A model generated the notes under the pieces. That model saw only the letters and a list, made by a program, of their open reading frames with translations, did not search any database and was not told where the DNA came from. A program made the position numbers and the translations under genes. A DNA stretch of 64,000 bases from Casuarina equisetifolia (Eukaryota > Streptophyta > Magnoliopsida > Fagales > Casuarinaceae): NCBI GenBank assembly GCA_028551475.1, contig CM052360.1:2344501-2408500 (forward strand), read 5' to 3'. Of this stretch, positions 36,051 through 48,034 are shown piece after piece. Every line of letters starts with the position of its first letter. The first letter of the stretch is position 1.

Positions 36051-37647
36051 CTAGGCTCTTGCCAATTTAGATTCAAATTTATCGATGTTCTTGTCCGAAG
36101 ATCCACCCTCACTGACTGCTGCAACGGCCAAACTCCTGTACTTCTTGGCATTCTCTATCATTTCTTTTCCTCTTTCTCCCTCCATTACTTCCCTAATGCA
36201 CGATTGGATCTCTTCTTTTCCCACAATCCCATTCTCATCAACCTTGACCTTAATTCCCACCTTCCAAACATCCTTAACAAACTTGGCGTTTGTTATCTGA
36301 TCAGTCCACTGAGGCATCACCACCAACGGCACTCCCAAACTCAATGCCTCGAGGGTTGAATTCCATCCACCGTGACTGAAAAAGCAGCCGATGGCCTTAT
36401 TCGATAGCACTGCCACCTGCGGACTCCATTTGATCACCAAGCCTTTGTCGCCTATCTCTTCCACAAACTTTTCAGGAAGCTTTTCCTCCTCTGGTTCTTT
36501 AACCACCCACAAGAAAAAGAAACTGCTTCCCCTTAAAGCCAGCGCCAATTCCTCCAACTGCTTCTTGCTTAAAAAGGCGATGCTGCCAAAGGAGACATAA
36601 ACCACTGATGCTTCTGGCTTGGTTTTCAACCAACTGGTGCAAACAGATGTGTCAAATTTGAAAAGGTTAAGACCATAATCATTGTCATTCTCAACACGAT
36701 TATCCAAGTAGGTAGATGGAACGGTCGGGCCAATTGTCAGCACTGGGCAAACTTTTGACATTGAATCCACCACCTGAAATCATAAAGCACAGATTGACTT
36801 TTTATCAGTACAAAGGTGATTATCGTAGCACGTGATAAGAGTGGTTAGCTTAATTCTACAACAAAATCTTTCTCCTTCTTTACTATATTATGATCTGAAG
36901 CAGATTCCTAAAAGAAACGGAGCTAATGCAGCGTGTTAAGTTCATCTCCTGATGATTTCCAAGCAGATTTATGACAATGAAATAAGCTATAACATAACCC
37001 ACCTCGACTTCCAGCTCGTGGAAGGTGTTGACAACAACCCAGTCGGCTCTGTCCGTGTTAGAGAACTGATTTAGCATCATCTCAAAGTAAGCCGGGTAGG
37101 ATCCAGACACATAAAAGAAAGATGGCCTGTCTTCAAGCTCGAGCAACGGTAGACCTGAAATTGAGACAGGTGTAGAAGAAATCGGAAGCTTCAACAGTCC
37201 ACGTTTCACATAATAGTATATGACATTAACAGCGCAGGTTTGAGTAAAGAAAGCAGCTCCAAAGATGCCAAACTTTTTGGCTACCTCCAAAGTCCATGGT
37301 AAAAAGGGATCGTATATTATACAATCAATGGGGTTTGCAGTGTCTTTGTACTTTATAATGAGGTCGGCTAGGGTTTTAGAGCCCGCTGCTTCCATTCGAC
37401 TGAGATAGGACTCCATGCTTTCGGCTTGGGCAAAGCCCCCTTCATCGTGGCCATCCGAAATAGTGTCAAACTGGACAGACTCGGATGACTGGGGCTGCAT
37501 GGTGTTGTAGATGAAAATGGTGGTGGCCACCGTAGCTTTAACCCCTTTCGAGGCCAAGCGCTTAGAGAATTGAAGCAGTGGGTTCACATGGCCTTGGCCT
37601 GGATAGGTTAGCGCCAGGACATGGGCTCTGAACTTTTTCCCTGCCAT
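36051..37647 (-). CDS. Gene I: UGT74F-like glycosyltransferase, two exons, intact
   Basis: Exon 1 is 37647-37003 (215 codons, start MAGKKFRAHVLALTYP) with a GTGGGT donor after LEVE. Exon 2 is 36773-36051 (240 codons plus stop) after TTTCAG. The join reads LEVEVVDSMSK and the protein is 455 aa; the intron is 229 bp. His20 (GQGHVNP) and Asp113 (IYDPFLPW) are present. The PSPG box at 331-374 has LSNKAIGCFFSHGGWNS and MPQWTDQ; Ser replaces the usual Thr before His19, and Gly replaces Cys at position 20. It is closest to gene O at 59575-61170, and their flanks match too. TATA (37717-37723) and TGACGTC (37895) lie upstream. Likely functional. Confidence 0.94.
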
Positions 37648-37882
37648 CTCTCTCTCTCTCTCTCTCTGCCTCGCTTACTTATTCTTACTTCCGCATCTTG
37701 GAAGCAGTCAGGCAAGCTTTATACACCGGAAGAGGCACCCGTTGTCCTCCCTGAAGTTCCATCGTTCCTCAGTCGAGCCCACAGAGTTACGCGCAATTCG
37801 GATCTTGCTTCACTTTTTTATTTTTTTATTTTACTTTTTTTAATTTATCTTTTTGTTCTGTTCTCAGCTGAAAACTATCAGC

Positions 37883-37910
37883 CCAGATCATCCATGACGT
37901 CGACCGGACT
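37883..37910. promoter_or_regulatory. TGACGTC box, gene I promoter
   Basis: CCAGATCATCCATGACGTCG followed by ACCGGAC. The core TGACGTC starts at 37895, about 248 bp upstream of the ATG. The gene O copy at 61431-61438 has the full palindrome TGACGTCA. Confidence 0.5.
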
Positions 37911-39120
37911 GCCATAGAACCCTAACTTGTCCCCACGCTCTTTACAGGTAAAAATTCAATGCTAATAAAAAATATATTATTTAACTCAAAATTAATTCAT
38001 ATATTTATAAAATTTATTATAGTATTACATAGTAACGCAGGACTAATTTGCACATTTTAATACATTCTATCACTATCACAATTAAATTATCAAACTACTA
38101 TAGTACTACATTATGTAAGTAATATGCAAGCTCAAATCAATAAGAGATTATAGGAATGCTAAGGAGAATCATGATTTAAATATTACATTAAAAGTTTCAT
38201 TATTCAACTCAAATGTTAATTTAAAAATTAATAAAAGTTATTATTTTATAAACAAAAGTTTTAATAACGTAGGACCTATATATCACATTTTAACAAAAAG
38301 CATCCTAGATTAAGTTTGAAGTCTTAATCCAAAATTATAAGCAAGTTCTTCTAGTTATTTAAAGACATTGTCAATTATTTTGCATATCTTAAACCAAAAT
38401 CAACATAAGATAGATAGAGAAAGAAGGTGGATAGGAATTTTTTGGCACCAAGAGTTTGGAAGTCCTAAACCATCGCTTCTTTGATGCACGATTGTCAAAC
38501 ATTGCATGTCCCTTTTTAAATATCTTAATCTACTTGTTGAAAGACGATCAGAATTCGTCACGCAGGATGTCACTTTCAAGTTCCTTTTCCTTTTCTTAAA
38601 GGAATATCAATGCCGGAGGGTACCCAAAAAATTGGTGAAAACTAGTCCTGGTTGTTAAAAAAGAGAAGTCTTGACGTAGTTTGTGCTGCCCTGGCCAAAT
38701 CAAATTTCATGTCCGCCAGTTGGACTGGCTTTTATATATTATCTATATTAAATTTTATACAAAATGGTAATATTCAACTTCAAATCATAAAATATTAAGT
38801 GAAAGAATTTATCTATTTATAAATCATCTTTTAAATTTTTATGTCTCTCATGTGAAACTTAATAACTCACATATTTTTTATATTCTTATAGTCTCCCAAC
38901 TCTCTTCTCATAGTATCAAAAAAATTAACTTAAAAATTAAAATATTTTTCCTATGTTTAAACTTCATCTTAATAATTTTATCTTTGAGTATAAGACTTTC
39001 ATTTAATATTTTTTATATTAAAATGTTTCGACTCCTTCCTTAAAATACTTAGGATATGGGATAATCAATATTTAACACCTCATCTTACCTTAAGCATGAA
39101 CCAATGTATAAGTAATGAAA
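37911..39120. other. Upstream flank of gene I, paralogous to that of gene O
   Basis: The stretch 37650-39120 matches 61171-62602 almost throughout (for example GACGATCAGAATTCGTCACG near 38545 and 62083). Homology breaks exactly at about 39120, the left breakpoint of the inversion in J. No gene is seen. Confidence 0.75.
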
Positions 39121-40371
39121 AAGAATCGAGGTAAGTACAAGCCTTAATCTAAGAAGACATCTCTAACTTCATGCCATGGAACCTTTGATGTCAAGCTGCA
39201 TTACTGAAGTTCGTTTACATTTGGTACCGTGGATCTATTTACTCCATAGATAAACATTTGAAAGATTTACAAGATAATCGAAAGATTTATTGTAAACCAT
39301 AAATGTTTACAAATCCTAATGCATTTAGTTTGTTTCAATTCACATATAGAGATATAGTGAATTAATGAACTAAATAGGTTTACTATACTTAGATATAGGA
39401 TATTAAATAAACTAAAAAGTTCTACCATCACATAGGTATTATCATTCTTGCAGGCGTAAACTATGAAAATTCATATATGGTAGTTATGGTAAAATCGGAA
39501 GTTCTAACATATTTTTTATCTTGATTTTTCTTACTTGGATTCAATTTCAATTAGTCCTAAGTTTTCATTTTGAAAGTTTTAAATTTTAATTCATCATTAA
39601 TAATCTTTTGAATTGCTAAATAAATTTTAGAATTAATTCATTGTTAATAATCTATGTGAAACGATATCTTACTCATTATTATATTATTTATTTGATATGT
39701 TCACTTGCATCTAAAATTCACCAAGTCAAGGCTTCAAAGGAGTCAAACTCCCGGAAAACTTTGTGCAAGAGATTGACAATAAAGGCATGTGGTGACAGGG
39801 AGCAACCAATCTGAGGTGTAGTCAAATGAGGCCATAGGTTGCTTTCTCACTCACTGTGGGTGGAATTCAACCCTTAAGGCGTTGAGCCTAGGAGTCCCAT
39901 TGGTTAGGATGCCACAATGGACTGATCAGACAACAGATGACAAATTTATTCAGGATGTATGGAAGGTGGGGGTTAGAGTTAAGGTAGATGAGAATGGGCT
40001 TGTGGGAAGAGAAGAAAGTTAGCCATGCAATAGGAAAGTAATGGAAGGAAAAGCATGAAAGGAAATGAAAGAGAATCTTAAAAAATGGAAGGATTCAGCC
40101 ATTAGAGCAGCTAGCGAGGGTGGAAGTTCAGACCAGAATATTGATGAATTTGTATCTCGATTTACCAAAGCTAGTTTCCTTTCTCAAACTTAAAAGTTTG
40201 GAAATAGTACATCGAGATTAGAGAATGAATGTCCTTACCATCTCCTTCGTCAAGAAATCCAAGTAGCACGTTGAGGTGTTCTGCAAAAGAACTACTTGGA
40301 GGTAAGGAGAATAAATGAATTGAAGTGTTTGAAAGCATATCTTTTTTAAACTATGGCATCAAATTTCAATA
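39121..40371. other. Inverted segment of about 1.25 kb in pseudogene J
   Basis: Flipping this segment in place restores three separate continuities: the flank homology to 62580-62720, the LINE body (39121-39270 joins 40372), and the minus orientation of the UGT exon-2 relic (39724-40195). The breakpoints are about 39120 and 40371. It contains 150 bp of LINE, one target-site repeat, the left half of repeat R1, and the 3' half of UGT exon 2 with its 3' flank. Confidence 0.85.
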
Positions 40372-41031
40372 ATCAATCTACCTATTGTTGTAAAGAAATT
40401 TATCAACACCTTCAACCAGTAAATGAAAAAGTGAATTGGTATAATCTCATTTAGACTAGTGGCATTAGCAAACATAATTTCATTGGATAACTAGTGTATC
40501 AAGATCAACTTTCTATAACAAAAAGAATGGTGTAATGGCTCCCTTCAATTAACTTATACTTTAATTTTTGTTAGTACCATGTTGAAAACAGGAATCATCT
40601 TTTTTTTAAATGTCCATAGACAATGAGGGTTTGGAAAACCATCCTTGCTCAAAATAGAATTAGACGTGATATTAAAGGATGGAATAAAGAATTGCAATGG
40701 ACGATCAAAGCAACTAGAGAAAAGGATTTGGTTGCCAAACTTCTTAAGTTATCTTTTTAGCTTGCATTTATTATATATGGTTAGAATGTAATAGAAGATT
40801 ATTTCAAAGCAAAATAATAGACATTCTAATCATGCTGGCTAAAGTAAAGAAAATTATAAGAGGAAGAGCTTCTTTGTTTCAAAACATAAAATCCTCATTA
40901 GAAAATATAATTTTGAGTGAGATTCATAGGCTTCCAACCTCTACATTTTCATAATTCTTGTAATTATGGGGTATGCCCCTACGCTTTTGTACACTAGTTT
41001 TTATTAATGCACACTTACATTTTTACCAAAA
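39121..41031 (+). mobile_element. LINE-3: 5'-truncated L1 inserted in R1, split by the inversion
   Basis: Two pieces, 39121-39270 (now minus) and 40372-41031 (plus), match 27560-26740 of LINE-1 and together form about 0.8 kb of 3' end. The 21-bp target repeats lie at 39271-39291 (inverted) and 41032-41052, with one mismatch (core ATAAATCTTTCGA). The C-terminal region (GRGxxLF... and zf-RVT part) is readable only in fragments. Confidence 0.85.
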
Positions 41032-42272
41032 AATAAATCTTTCGACTATCTTATCACCAAAAGCCACACACAATATGGTATATGTCTATCCATATTTAAT
41101 TCATGGTTATATATTATAAGAAACAATTACATATTATTACATCTCAGTCTCAAACATATATATCAAATCATTCAAGTGATAACCAATTACTTAAAAGCAT
41201 TAAACATAATAATATATAACTCATATAAATAAAATATCTTATAAAATATAGAAACTTACAAAATTCACATCATCATAATTAGGATATATATTCACTCTAA
41301 CAAAAAAAATTTAGAACATAATAAAATAACAAACCAAAGCAATAATAAAAATTAAACAAACCATCTTAAATAAAAAAATAGGAAAGTTGTCACCACATTA
41401 TTTTTTTTAAGAATTATTTGTAAAATTTTTACAAATCAAACTAAAATCATGAATTATATAAAGTAGAAATAAGCTTTTGCACGTCTATTTCTCTTTTTCT
41501 TCTTTAGTTTTCTCTTTCTTCTTTGATTTTTTTATCTCTTCCTTGATTCTGGCGGCAGCACACACGTTTTCTCCTTTTTTTTCTCCCTTGGTTCCGCACA
41601 CACGTTTTCTCCTTTTTTTTTTCTCTTTCCTCCCTTTTCTTTCTCTTGCGCGCCGCCTCCCCCTTTTTATTAAGGCTGCTCCTCTTTTTATCTCTTCTTG
41701 GGCGGTGTGCCTTAGCACTCACAATTCTTTGCAAAATTCTTACCAATCAAACTAAAATCAAGAATAATACAAAGATGAAAGCTTCCGCACCCTATTTTTC
41801 TTCTTCTTCCTTGGTTTTCTTTTTCTTCTTTGATTTTTCTCTCTCTTCCTTGGTTCCGGCGACAGCAAACATATTTTCGCCTTTTCTCTCTCTTTCCACC
41901 CTTTTCTTTCTCTTGTGCGCCACCTCCCCCTTTTTATTCACGTTGCTCCTCTTTTTTTCTCTTCTGCCTGCCCTAGCACTCATAATTCACTTTTTGTTCT
42001 TTTCGCTTATTTCCTCTCTTGTCCTTTTTGTCCTTTTCCTTTTCTTTTTCTACCTTACGCGTTGCCTTCTTTTTATTTTCTTTTCCTTTTTTTTATTTTC
42101 ACGTACCTTGTAACTTTGTTTTCCATTATTTATCATACTCTTTTATTATTTGTTACATAAATAACATAAATTTAAATAAATATATAAAAATTTAAATATT
42201 ATCTTATAAAATTTGTATTATTAATATTTTAAAATAATTAAAATAACTCTATAAAAATAAAATTTTCAACCA
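39292..42272. mobile_element. Repeat R1, copy 2: interrupted by LINE-3 and partly inverted
   Basis: The left half is 39292-39723 (inverted), matching 12334-12780. The right half is 41053-42272, matching 12780-13979. The outer ends abut UGT exon-2 sequence on both sides (39724 and 42268), so R1 inserted inside that exon. End sequences TTCACCA and TTCAACCA support short terminal inverted repeats. The pyrimidine-rich part holds a tandem duplication (41405-42000). Confidence 0.65.
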
Positions 42273-43566
42273 CTCACAATAAATGGAAGCTGTTTCCCTT
42301 AAGGCGGATGCCAGCTCCTCCATTTGCTTGTTGCTTAAATTGGCGAGGCTACCAAAGGATACATATACAACGGATTCTGCTGGCTTGGTGTTGAGCCAAT
42401 TGGTGCAAACGGACGAGTCGCCCATTGGGAAGAGGTTTAGCCCATAATCTCTATCGTCTTTAACACGATTGTCCAAGTAGATGGATGGGATTGTTGGCCC
42501 AACTGTCAGCAATGGACAAACTTTCGACATAGAATCCACAGCCTGTTACGGTAAAGCAACAAGAAAACCAAACCAACCTTTTACGGAGAGAGATAAAAAA
42601 TTGTTAAGTGGGTAACTGTATTAAGTTAATGAACACATGATAATATTGATAACGCAAGTGCGTCATATTACTTCATTTCGGTTTTAAAAACATATTGTAA
42701 ATAAAATACAAATCTTGTCCTAATAAACTAATTTTAATGAAAATATTAAAATCTAAGTGTAGAAAACAACACCTCCTATATATGAAACTAAGTCAAACTT
42801 CAAATCTCCGTGATCAAATCAAAATATCCATATAAGCCGAGCCTATGCAGTTTGTAAAGTTCATCCACGTGATATCCAAGTAGATCCATAAAAAATGAAA
42901 ACATGGTATAGCACAACCCACCTCAACCTCCAGCTCGTAGAACGTGTTGACAAGAGCAAAATCAGCTTTGTCCGCGTTGGAGAACTGACTTAGCACCATC
43001 TCAAAGTAAGCTGGATACGTTCCAGAGTTGTATATGAACAACGGCATGTCCTCAAGCACAAGCAACGGGAGGCCAGGAATTGAGATGGGTGTGGAAGAAA
43101 TCGGGAGCTTCAAGAGTCCATGATGAACATGATAGTATATGAGATTAACAGCACAAGATTGAGTACAGAAAGCGGCTCCGAGTATGCCAAACTTTTTGGC
43201 CACCTCCAAAGCCCAAGGCAAGACGTGGTCATAGATTATGCAATCAGTGGGGTGTACTGTATCTTTGTACTTTATAATGAGATCCGACAGGGTTTTTGAA
43301 CCCATGGCTTCCAGTCGAGTGAGATATGAGTGGATGCTCTCCGCCTGCGCAAAGCCGCCATCATCGTGTCCGACCGATATTGCGTCAAAGTGGACGAATT
43401 CCGACGACTGTGGCTGCAGGGAGTTGCGGATGAAGATGGTGGTGGCTAGTGTAGCTTTGACCCCTTTGGAGGCCAGTCGCTTAGAGAATTGGAGCATTGG
43501 GTTTATGTGGCCTTGGGTCGGAAATTGCAACACCAAGACATGGGCTCCATATGCTTTCCCTTCCAT
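39724..43566 (-). pseudogene. Pseudogene J: UGT74-type gene split by R1 and an inversion
   Basis: Exon 1 is 43566-42922 (215 codons, start MEGKAYGAHVLVLQFP; an ATG six codons upstream at 43584 is in frame). It is fully open with a GTGGGT donor. Exon 2 starts properly at 42542 (GCTGTGGATTCTATG) and is open to about 42268 (ELASAL), where R1 begins. The rest of exon 2, from the LPENFVQEI region to the 3' end, is at about 39724-40195 on the plus strand, inside the inverted segment, and carries its own stops and frame changes. The parallel intact exon is P (63459-62713). J cannot make a normal UGT; a short exon-1 protein could still be transcribed. Confidence 0.9.
41405..42000. repeat. Tandem duplication of about 300 bp inside R1 copy 2
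   Basis: The units start near 41420 and 41730 with ACCAATCAAACTAAAATCA or ACAAATCAAACTAAAATCA. Each goes on into a long pyrimidine tract and ends near CTTAGCACTCACAATT or CCTAGCACTCATAATT. R1 copy 1 does not show the doubling in this form. Confidence 0.75.
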
Positions 43567-44763
43567 TTCTCTGGAGCTCATCATCCGATCATCATTTCAA
43601 TACAGGGAAGCTATCATTTATAGGACAAGGCAATACAATGTGTTTCTGCTATTTGGGTGTAGGGATCTAACTAAGAAGGTATATGCGATTATACACCCCG
43701 CCATCGCAGTCGGGAGGACGATGACTGGCATGACTTCCTGACCTGAAGGATAAGAGCTCTTAGCATTAGTGGACCCTATTCGCAGACGTTATTGCCTATC
43801 TCGGTTGGACTTTACCTGTTGTGTACTTCATTTTTTCTATTCGGTCCGTTGGTCTTTAGTGTTATGTCCAAGACGTGATTCCTACGCTAGAATATAAAGA
43901 TTCTTGAGGGGGAGTTTAAATTTAAAAATAAATAATAAATAATAAATAATAAATAATAAATAATTTAAAAAAAACCTTCAATTCTTTAACTTACTTTTTG
44001 AGAGAAACTTTTAAGTTTTCTTACTTGATATCCAAGCTTAAATTAAATCCTAATCAAATATTACTAAAAAAATCTATTATAACAAGAAGATAACTCAAGG
44101 TTCACAATTATAACCATACCATTTAACTTAGTTATCCATCAATCCTAACATTATAAGTAAGATGAAAAAATGTCTAATATTATCTAAATTATATCTCAAA
44201 TTTCACAAAAAGACACCATTTCCTCATAAAATTGGTTTTAAGAAAATATATATATATATATATATGCTTTCTTAGCTTGATTTTATCATGGAACTTGACC
44301 TTTTTCTTATAACTAGTAGTAATCTTTTAAGAAAGTTTTATGCAATTAATATGATGGGACATAAAGTGAAGGTAATATTATACGTAGTTAATATTCAAAT
44401 CTCCACGATGAAATCAAACTACTTATTGGGATATCACCAACGCATAAGGCAATACATTGTGTATTGCCTTTTCTTATGTGTTGAAGAGGTTGATTCTAGG
44501 GTTTTTTAGTATCAACCTTGCTCTTACTCATATATAACCTATTAGGTTAGAACTTTTTCTTTTACACCCATGTACCAAAAGTTTACTTTCTCTATAAATT
44601 TGTCTTCTTTTATAACTAGTTTTGGTTTTACTTAATTAATAAACGAGTTTTTCTTCCAAACAATGCAATAGTTCATCAAACCATGCAAACCCTGCTAATA
44701 CAGTTTGTTAAGCTGAATCCAAGTAGATCCATAAAGATGAAAACGTGGTATGGCACAACCCAC
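43567..44763. other. 5' flank of J and intron relic of K
   Basis: The stretch 43585-43760 is the J leader and promoter; unlike other subcluster-2 promoters it shows no TGACGTC block that I can find. An AAT repeat lies at 43926-43965 and an AT repeat at 44240-44264. The stretch 44040-44420 is intron sequence of the H/K type, matching 51730-52010 and 31540-31720. No coding sequence is seen. Confidence 0.6.
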
Positions 44764-45050
44764 CTCGACCTCCAGCTTGTAGGAGAATTGACGTAGCACC
44801 ATCTCAAAGTAAAGTCGGATATGAGTATTTGCACTCCGCCTTGGCAAGGCTGCTATCAACGTGGCCGTCCGATGGTGCGTCGAAGTGGATTCCGACGACT
44901 GGGGCTGCATGGCGTTGTGGATGAAGATGTTGGTACCGTAGCATCGACCCCTTTTGATGCCAAGCCCTTAGAGAACTTCAGCAATGGACTCACATGGCCT
45001 TGTCTAGGAGAAGGTAGCGCCAGAACATAGGCTCTAAATACTTTCCCTGC
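44764..45050 (-). pseudogene. Pseudogene K: truncated UGT exon 1
   Basis: It keeps a degraded N-terminus (FIHNAMQPQSSES) and the end FEMVLRQFSYKLEVE with a GTGGGT donor at 44763. A large central part is missing, including the catalytic Asp region, as is the 39-bp piece also lost in H and L. The start codon position reads AAG (CTT on plus). There is no exon 2. Confidence 0.85.
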
Positions 45051-46348
45051 CTTAATACTCTTAAAATATGATTAAATCGTAATTTTACCATATTTATCCG
45101 TTATTAATCATGAACTAAGTTGTCCTACGTCATTACCGCATGAGTCTAGGAAGTTAGGTTCCACCTATAAAAATTAAATTAAATTCTGGACTGACAGGTT
45201 GCTGCATGCGGTCGGTCCCCGTCCTTTTTCACAGGTTACTGTGTTTCTCAGCGGTTCCCAGCTTGTTCCGCCCGGCGACCAGCCCAGATCATCGATGACG
45301 TCATCCGGGCAACTGCTCGGACAAGATCTCATACTCATAAAATTATGGACTCTTATCATTCTAAGGAAAGAAAAAATCTACTTGTAGAAGACAATAGAAT
45401 CCATCTCATGCAGGACGTGTATCATCAAGCTGCAATGAAAAAACTATATAAAGTTACTACCATATATAGGCTTATGCCTAAGTTACCCTATATGATAATA
45501 ATTCAAAAAAATAAATAATCATTCATCGTATGTTTCATACATTCTTAGTCTCTTCACCAAATCTCACCTCGTAACCACGTGAAGATCTTGGAGGGCAAAA
45601 GTAAGATTCCCCTTGCATCATGTTAGTATGTGTCTATTAATATTTGCTTTTAGTTGAAATATAAATTTGCATTAATAAAAGGTAGTATACAAAACTATAA
45701 GGACATATCCCAACATTAAAAAATTACAAAAATTACAAAAAGATAGAGGTTGAAAGCCTTCAAATCTCATTTAAAATAATTTTTTTATGAGAATTTTATA
45801 TTTTAAAATAATGAAACTCTCCAATATAATTTTCCTTACTTTAGTGCTATAATTTTTCTTAATATTTCTTTTTTTACTTATGAACAAAGATTTAGTAAAC
45901 TTTACAAAAGGAAAAAGAAAAGAAAGAAATAACTCTATATATCTATATATATATAATAAAATTAAAATAAAAAATTCTAGTAACATCATCAAGGTAATAG
46001 GATCATATCACCACTATCAGCCAAAGATCTTGTGGTCGAGTATAAATGAACTAAAATGAATAGAATTATTCTAAGTTACTTATATTTGTATGTGTGTTTA
46101 TTTAGAACCATCTATTATGAAAATATTATTATATAACCATTGCATCTTTATTGCGTTTTAATAATGATATTATAATTGAACAATTTTATATTTCCTTTAA
46201 TAATATATAATATTGATGTTTCACCAAAAATATATATTTGAATCCACGCGATGAAATCAAACGTCCCATGCAAACCGAGAAAATAAAGTTTGTTAAGCTG
46301 AATCCAAGTAGATCCATAAAGAAGAAAACGTGGTACAGCACAATCCAC
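45051..46348. other. Promoter relic of K, LINE tail, and intron relic of L
   Basis: The stretch 45060-45610 is the subcluster-2b promoter block. The stretch 45650-45848 is a minus-strand LINE 3' end of about 200 bp inserted in flank sequence, with a short direct repeat TTAATATTT on both sides. The stretch 46150-46240 has a short AT-rich insertion like the tail of LINE-2. No gene is seen. Confidence 0.6.
45278..45312. promoter_or_regulatory. TGACGTCA box, promoter relic of K
   Basis: CCCAGATCATCGATGACGTC followed by ATCCGGGC; palindrome at 45296-45303, 246 bp upstream of the lost start codon. Confidence 0.5.
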
Positions 46349-46790
46349 CTCTACCTCCAGCTCGTAGGAGAATTGACTTAGCACCATCTCAAAGTAAGCC
46401 GGATACGGTCCAGACTTACAAATGAACGACGGAATTGCCTTCAAGCTCAAGCAACGGGAGACCAGGAATTGAGATGGGTGTGGAAGAAATCGGGAGCTTC
46501 AAGGGTCCATGATGAACATGTTAGTATATGAGACTAACAGCCCAAGATTGAGCAAAGAAAGTGGCTCCGAGTATGCCAAACTTTTTGGCTATCTCCATAG
46601 ACCAAGGCAAGAAGTGGTCATAGATTTTGCAGTGAACGGGGTAGTTCGTTGTGGATAAAGATGGTGGTGACTCCCGCTGCTTTAACCCCTTTCGAGGCCA
46701 AGCGCTTAGAGAACTGCAGCAGTGGGTTCACATGGCCTCGGCTTGGATAAGGTACGCCACAACAAGGGCTCTACACACTTTCCCTGCCTT
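46349..46790 (-). pseudogene. Pseudogene L: UGT exon-1 relic
   Basis: The former start codon at 46788-46790 reads AAG (CTT on plus). The sequence then follows exon 1 to FEMVLSQFSYELEVE and a donor-like GTGGAT at 46348. Several deletions remove the middle and the 39-bp NADKADF region. No exon 2 is found before pseudogene K. Close to H and K. Confidence 0.85.
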
Positions 46791-48034
46791 CTCTCTCTCT
46801 CTGTCTCTGTCTCTCTCTCTTTCTCTCTCTCTCTGGAACCAACTTTCATGGAACCAGTCAGTCAAAGCTTTACTAGAATTCAAACTTTTCCTTAACACCC
46901 TTACAAAACATGATTAAATCTTAATTTTACCATATTTATCCATTATTAACGCATAAAATAAGTTGTCCCACGTCATTAACTCATGGGTCCGACAAGTCTG
47001 GTTCCATCTACAAAAAGTAAATTAAATACCGGACTCTTAGTTTGCTGCATAAGGTCGGTCCCTGTCCTTTTCGCGACTTACTGTGTTTCTCAGCGGTCCC
47101 CATATTGTTCCGCCGGCGACCAGCCCAGATCATCGATGACGTCATCCGGACAAATCCTGATACAAGATCTCAAACTTACAAAATCATGGACTCTCATTGT
47201 TTTAAGGAAATAAAAAATTCTACTTGTAGAAGACAATTAGAATCCATCATCATTGATGACGTAGATCATCATGCCGCAATGAAAGAACTATATAAAGTTA
47301 CTACTATATATAGGTTTATGCCTAAGTTACCCTATATGATAATAATTCAAAAGAATAAATAACCATTCATCGTATGTTTCATACATTCTTAGTCTCTTCA
47401 CCAAATCTCACCTCGTAACCACGTGAAGATCTTGGAGGGCAAAAGTTAAATTCCCCTTGTGTCTATTAATTGTTTTGTATTTAATAACTAATTGTGCTGG
47501 CAAGCGTGTATTAATTAATTTTTCATTTCAGTTATGAATAGGGATTTAGTAAATTTTACAAAAAAAAAAAAATAAAGAACTATTGGCCCAAGATGGATGT
47601 TCATCTTTCAATTTTTTTTTTTTTTAATCCTAGTAACATCATCAAAATAAGTGGATAAGATTACCTCTATCAGTCAAAGATGGTGGCCGAGAATAAATCA
47701 CATAAAATGAATTGAGTTACTCTTAAGTTAGATCTATTTGTATACATGTGTTCATTTAAAATCATCCGTTGTTTAAAGATTATAATATAATTGCTACATC
47801 TTTATTGCGTTTGATTTGATGTAAAGAAATTTGAAAGTCAAGAACTCCATTTGGCTTTTAGCGAAATTATTGCATGTATGCCATCCTAATCAATTGGTAA
47901 TGGTAAAGAAAGCAGGAGAGCAAAAGATAAAAAAATAATTCATGAAAATATAAAACGTTATCATTCAGAATGAGTACAATCCACGACGACAATCTTCACT
48001 TTATTACCTCTGCTACAAAAGACAGCAACACCAA
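46791..48034. other. Promoter relic of L and 3' flank of M
   Basis: The stretch 46905-47465 is the promoter block with TGACGTCA. The stretch 47465-48034 is 3' flank of M, paralogous to that of I. Runs of A and T near 47560-47620 are the only low-complexity features. No gene is seen. Confidence 0.6.
47119..47153. promoter_or_regulatory. TGACGTCA box, promoter relic of L
   Basis: CCCAGATCATCGATGACGTC followed by ATCCGGAC; palindrome at 47137-47144, 347 bp upstream of the lost start codon. Confidence 0.5.

Noticed and set aside
39724-40195. An independent plus-strand UGT gene
   Set aside because: It is only the 3' half of exon 2 with several frame breaks, and the inversion accounts for its strand.
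41485-42160. Lys-rich minus-strand and Phe/Leu-rich plus-strand frames
   Set aside because: They are translations of tandem pyrimidine tracts in R1 copy 2, with no domain or conservation.
43566-43584. Upstream ATG (MMSSRE) as start of J exon 1, and similar upstream frames for E and O
   Set aside because: Paralogues align from MEGK, MERQ or MAGK; the upstream codons are leader sequence not conserved between copies.
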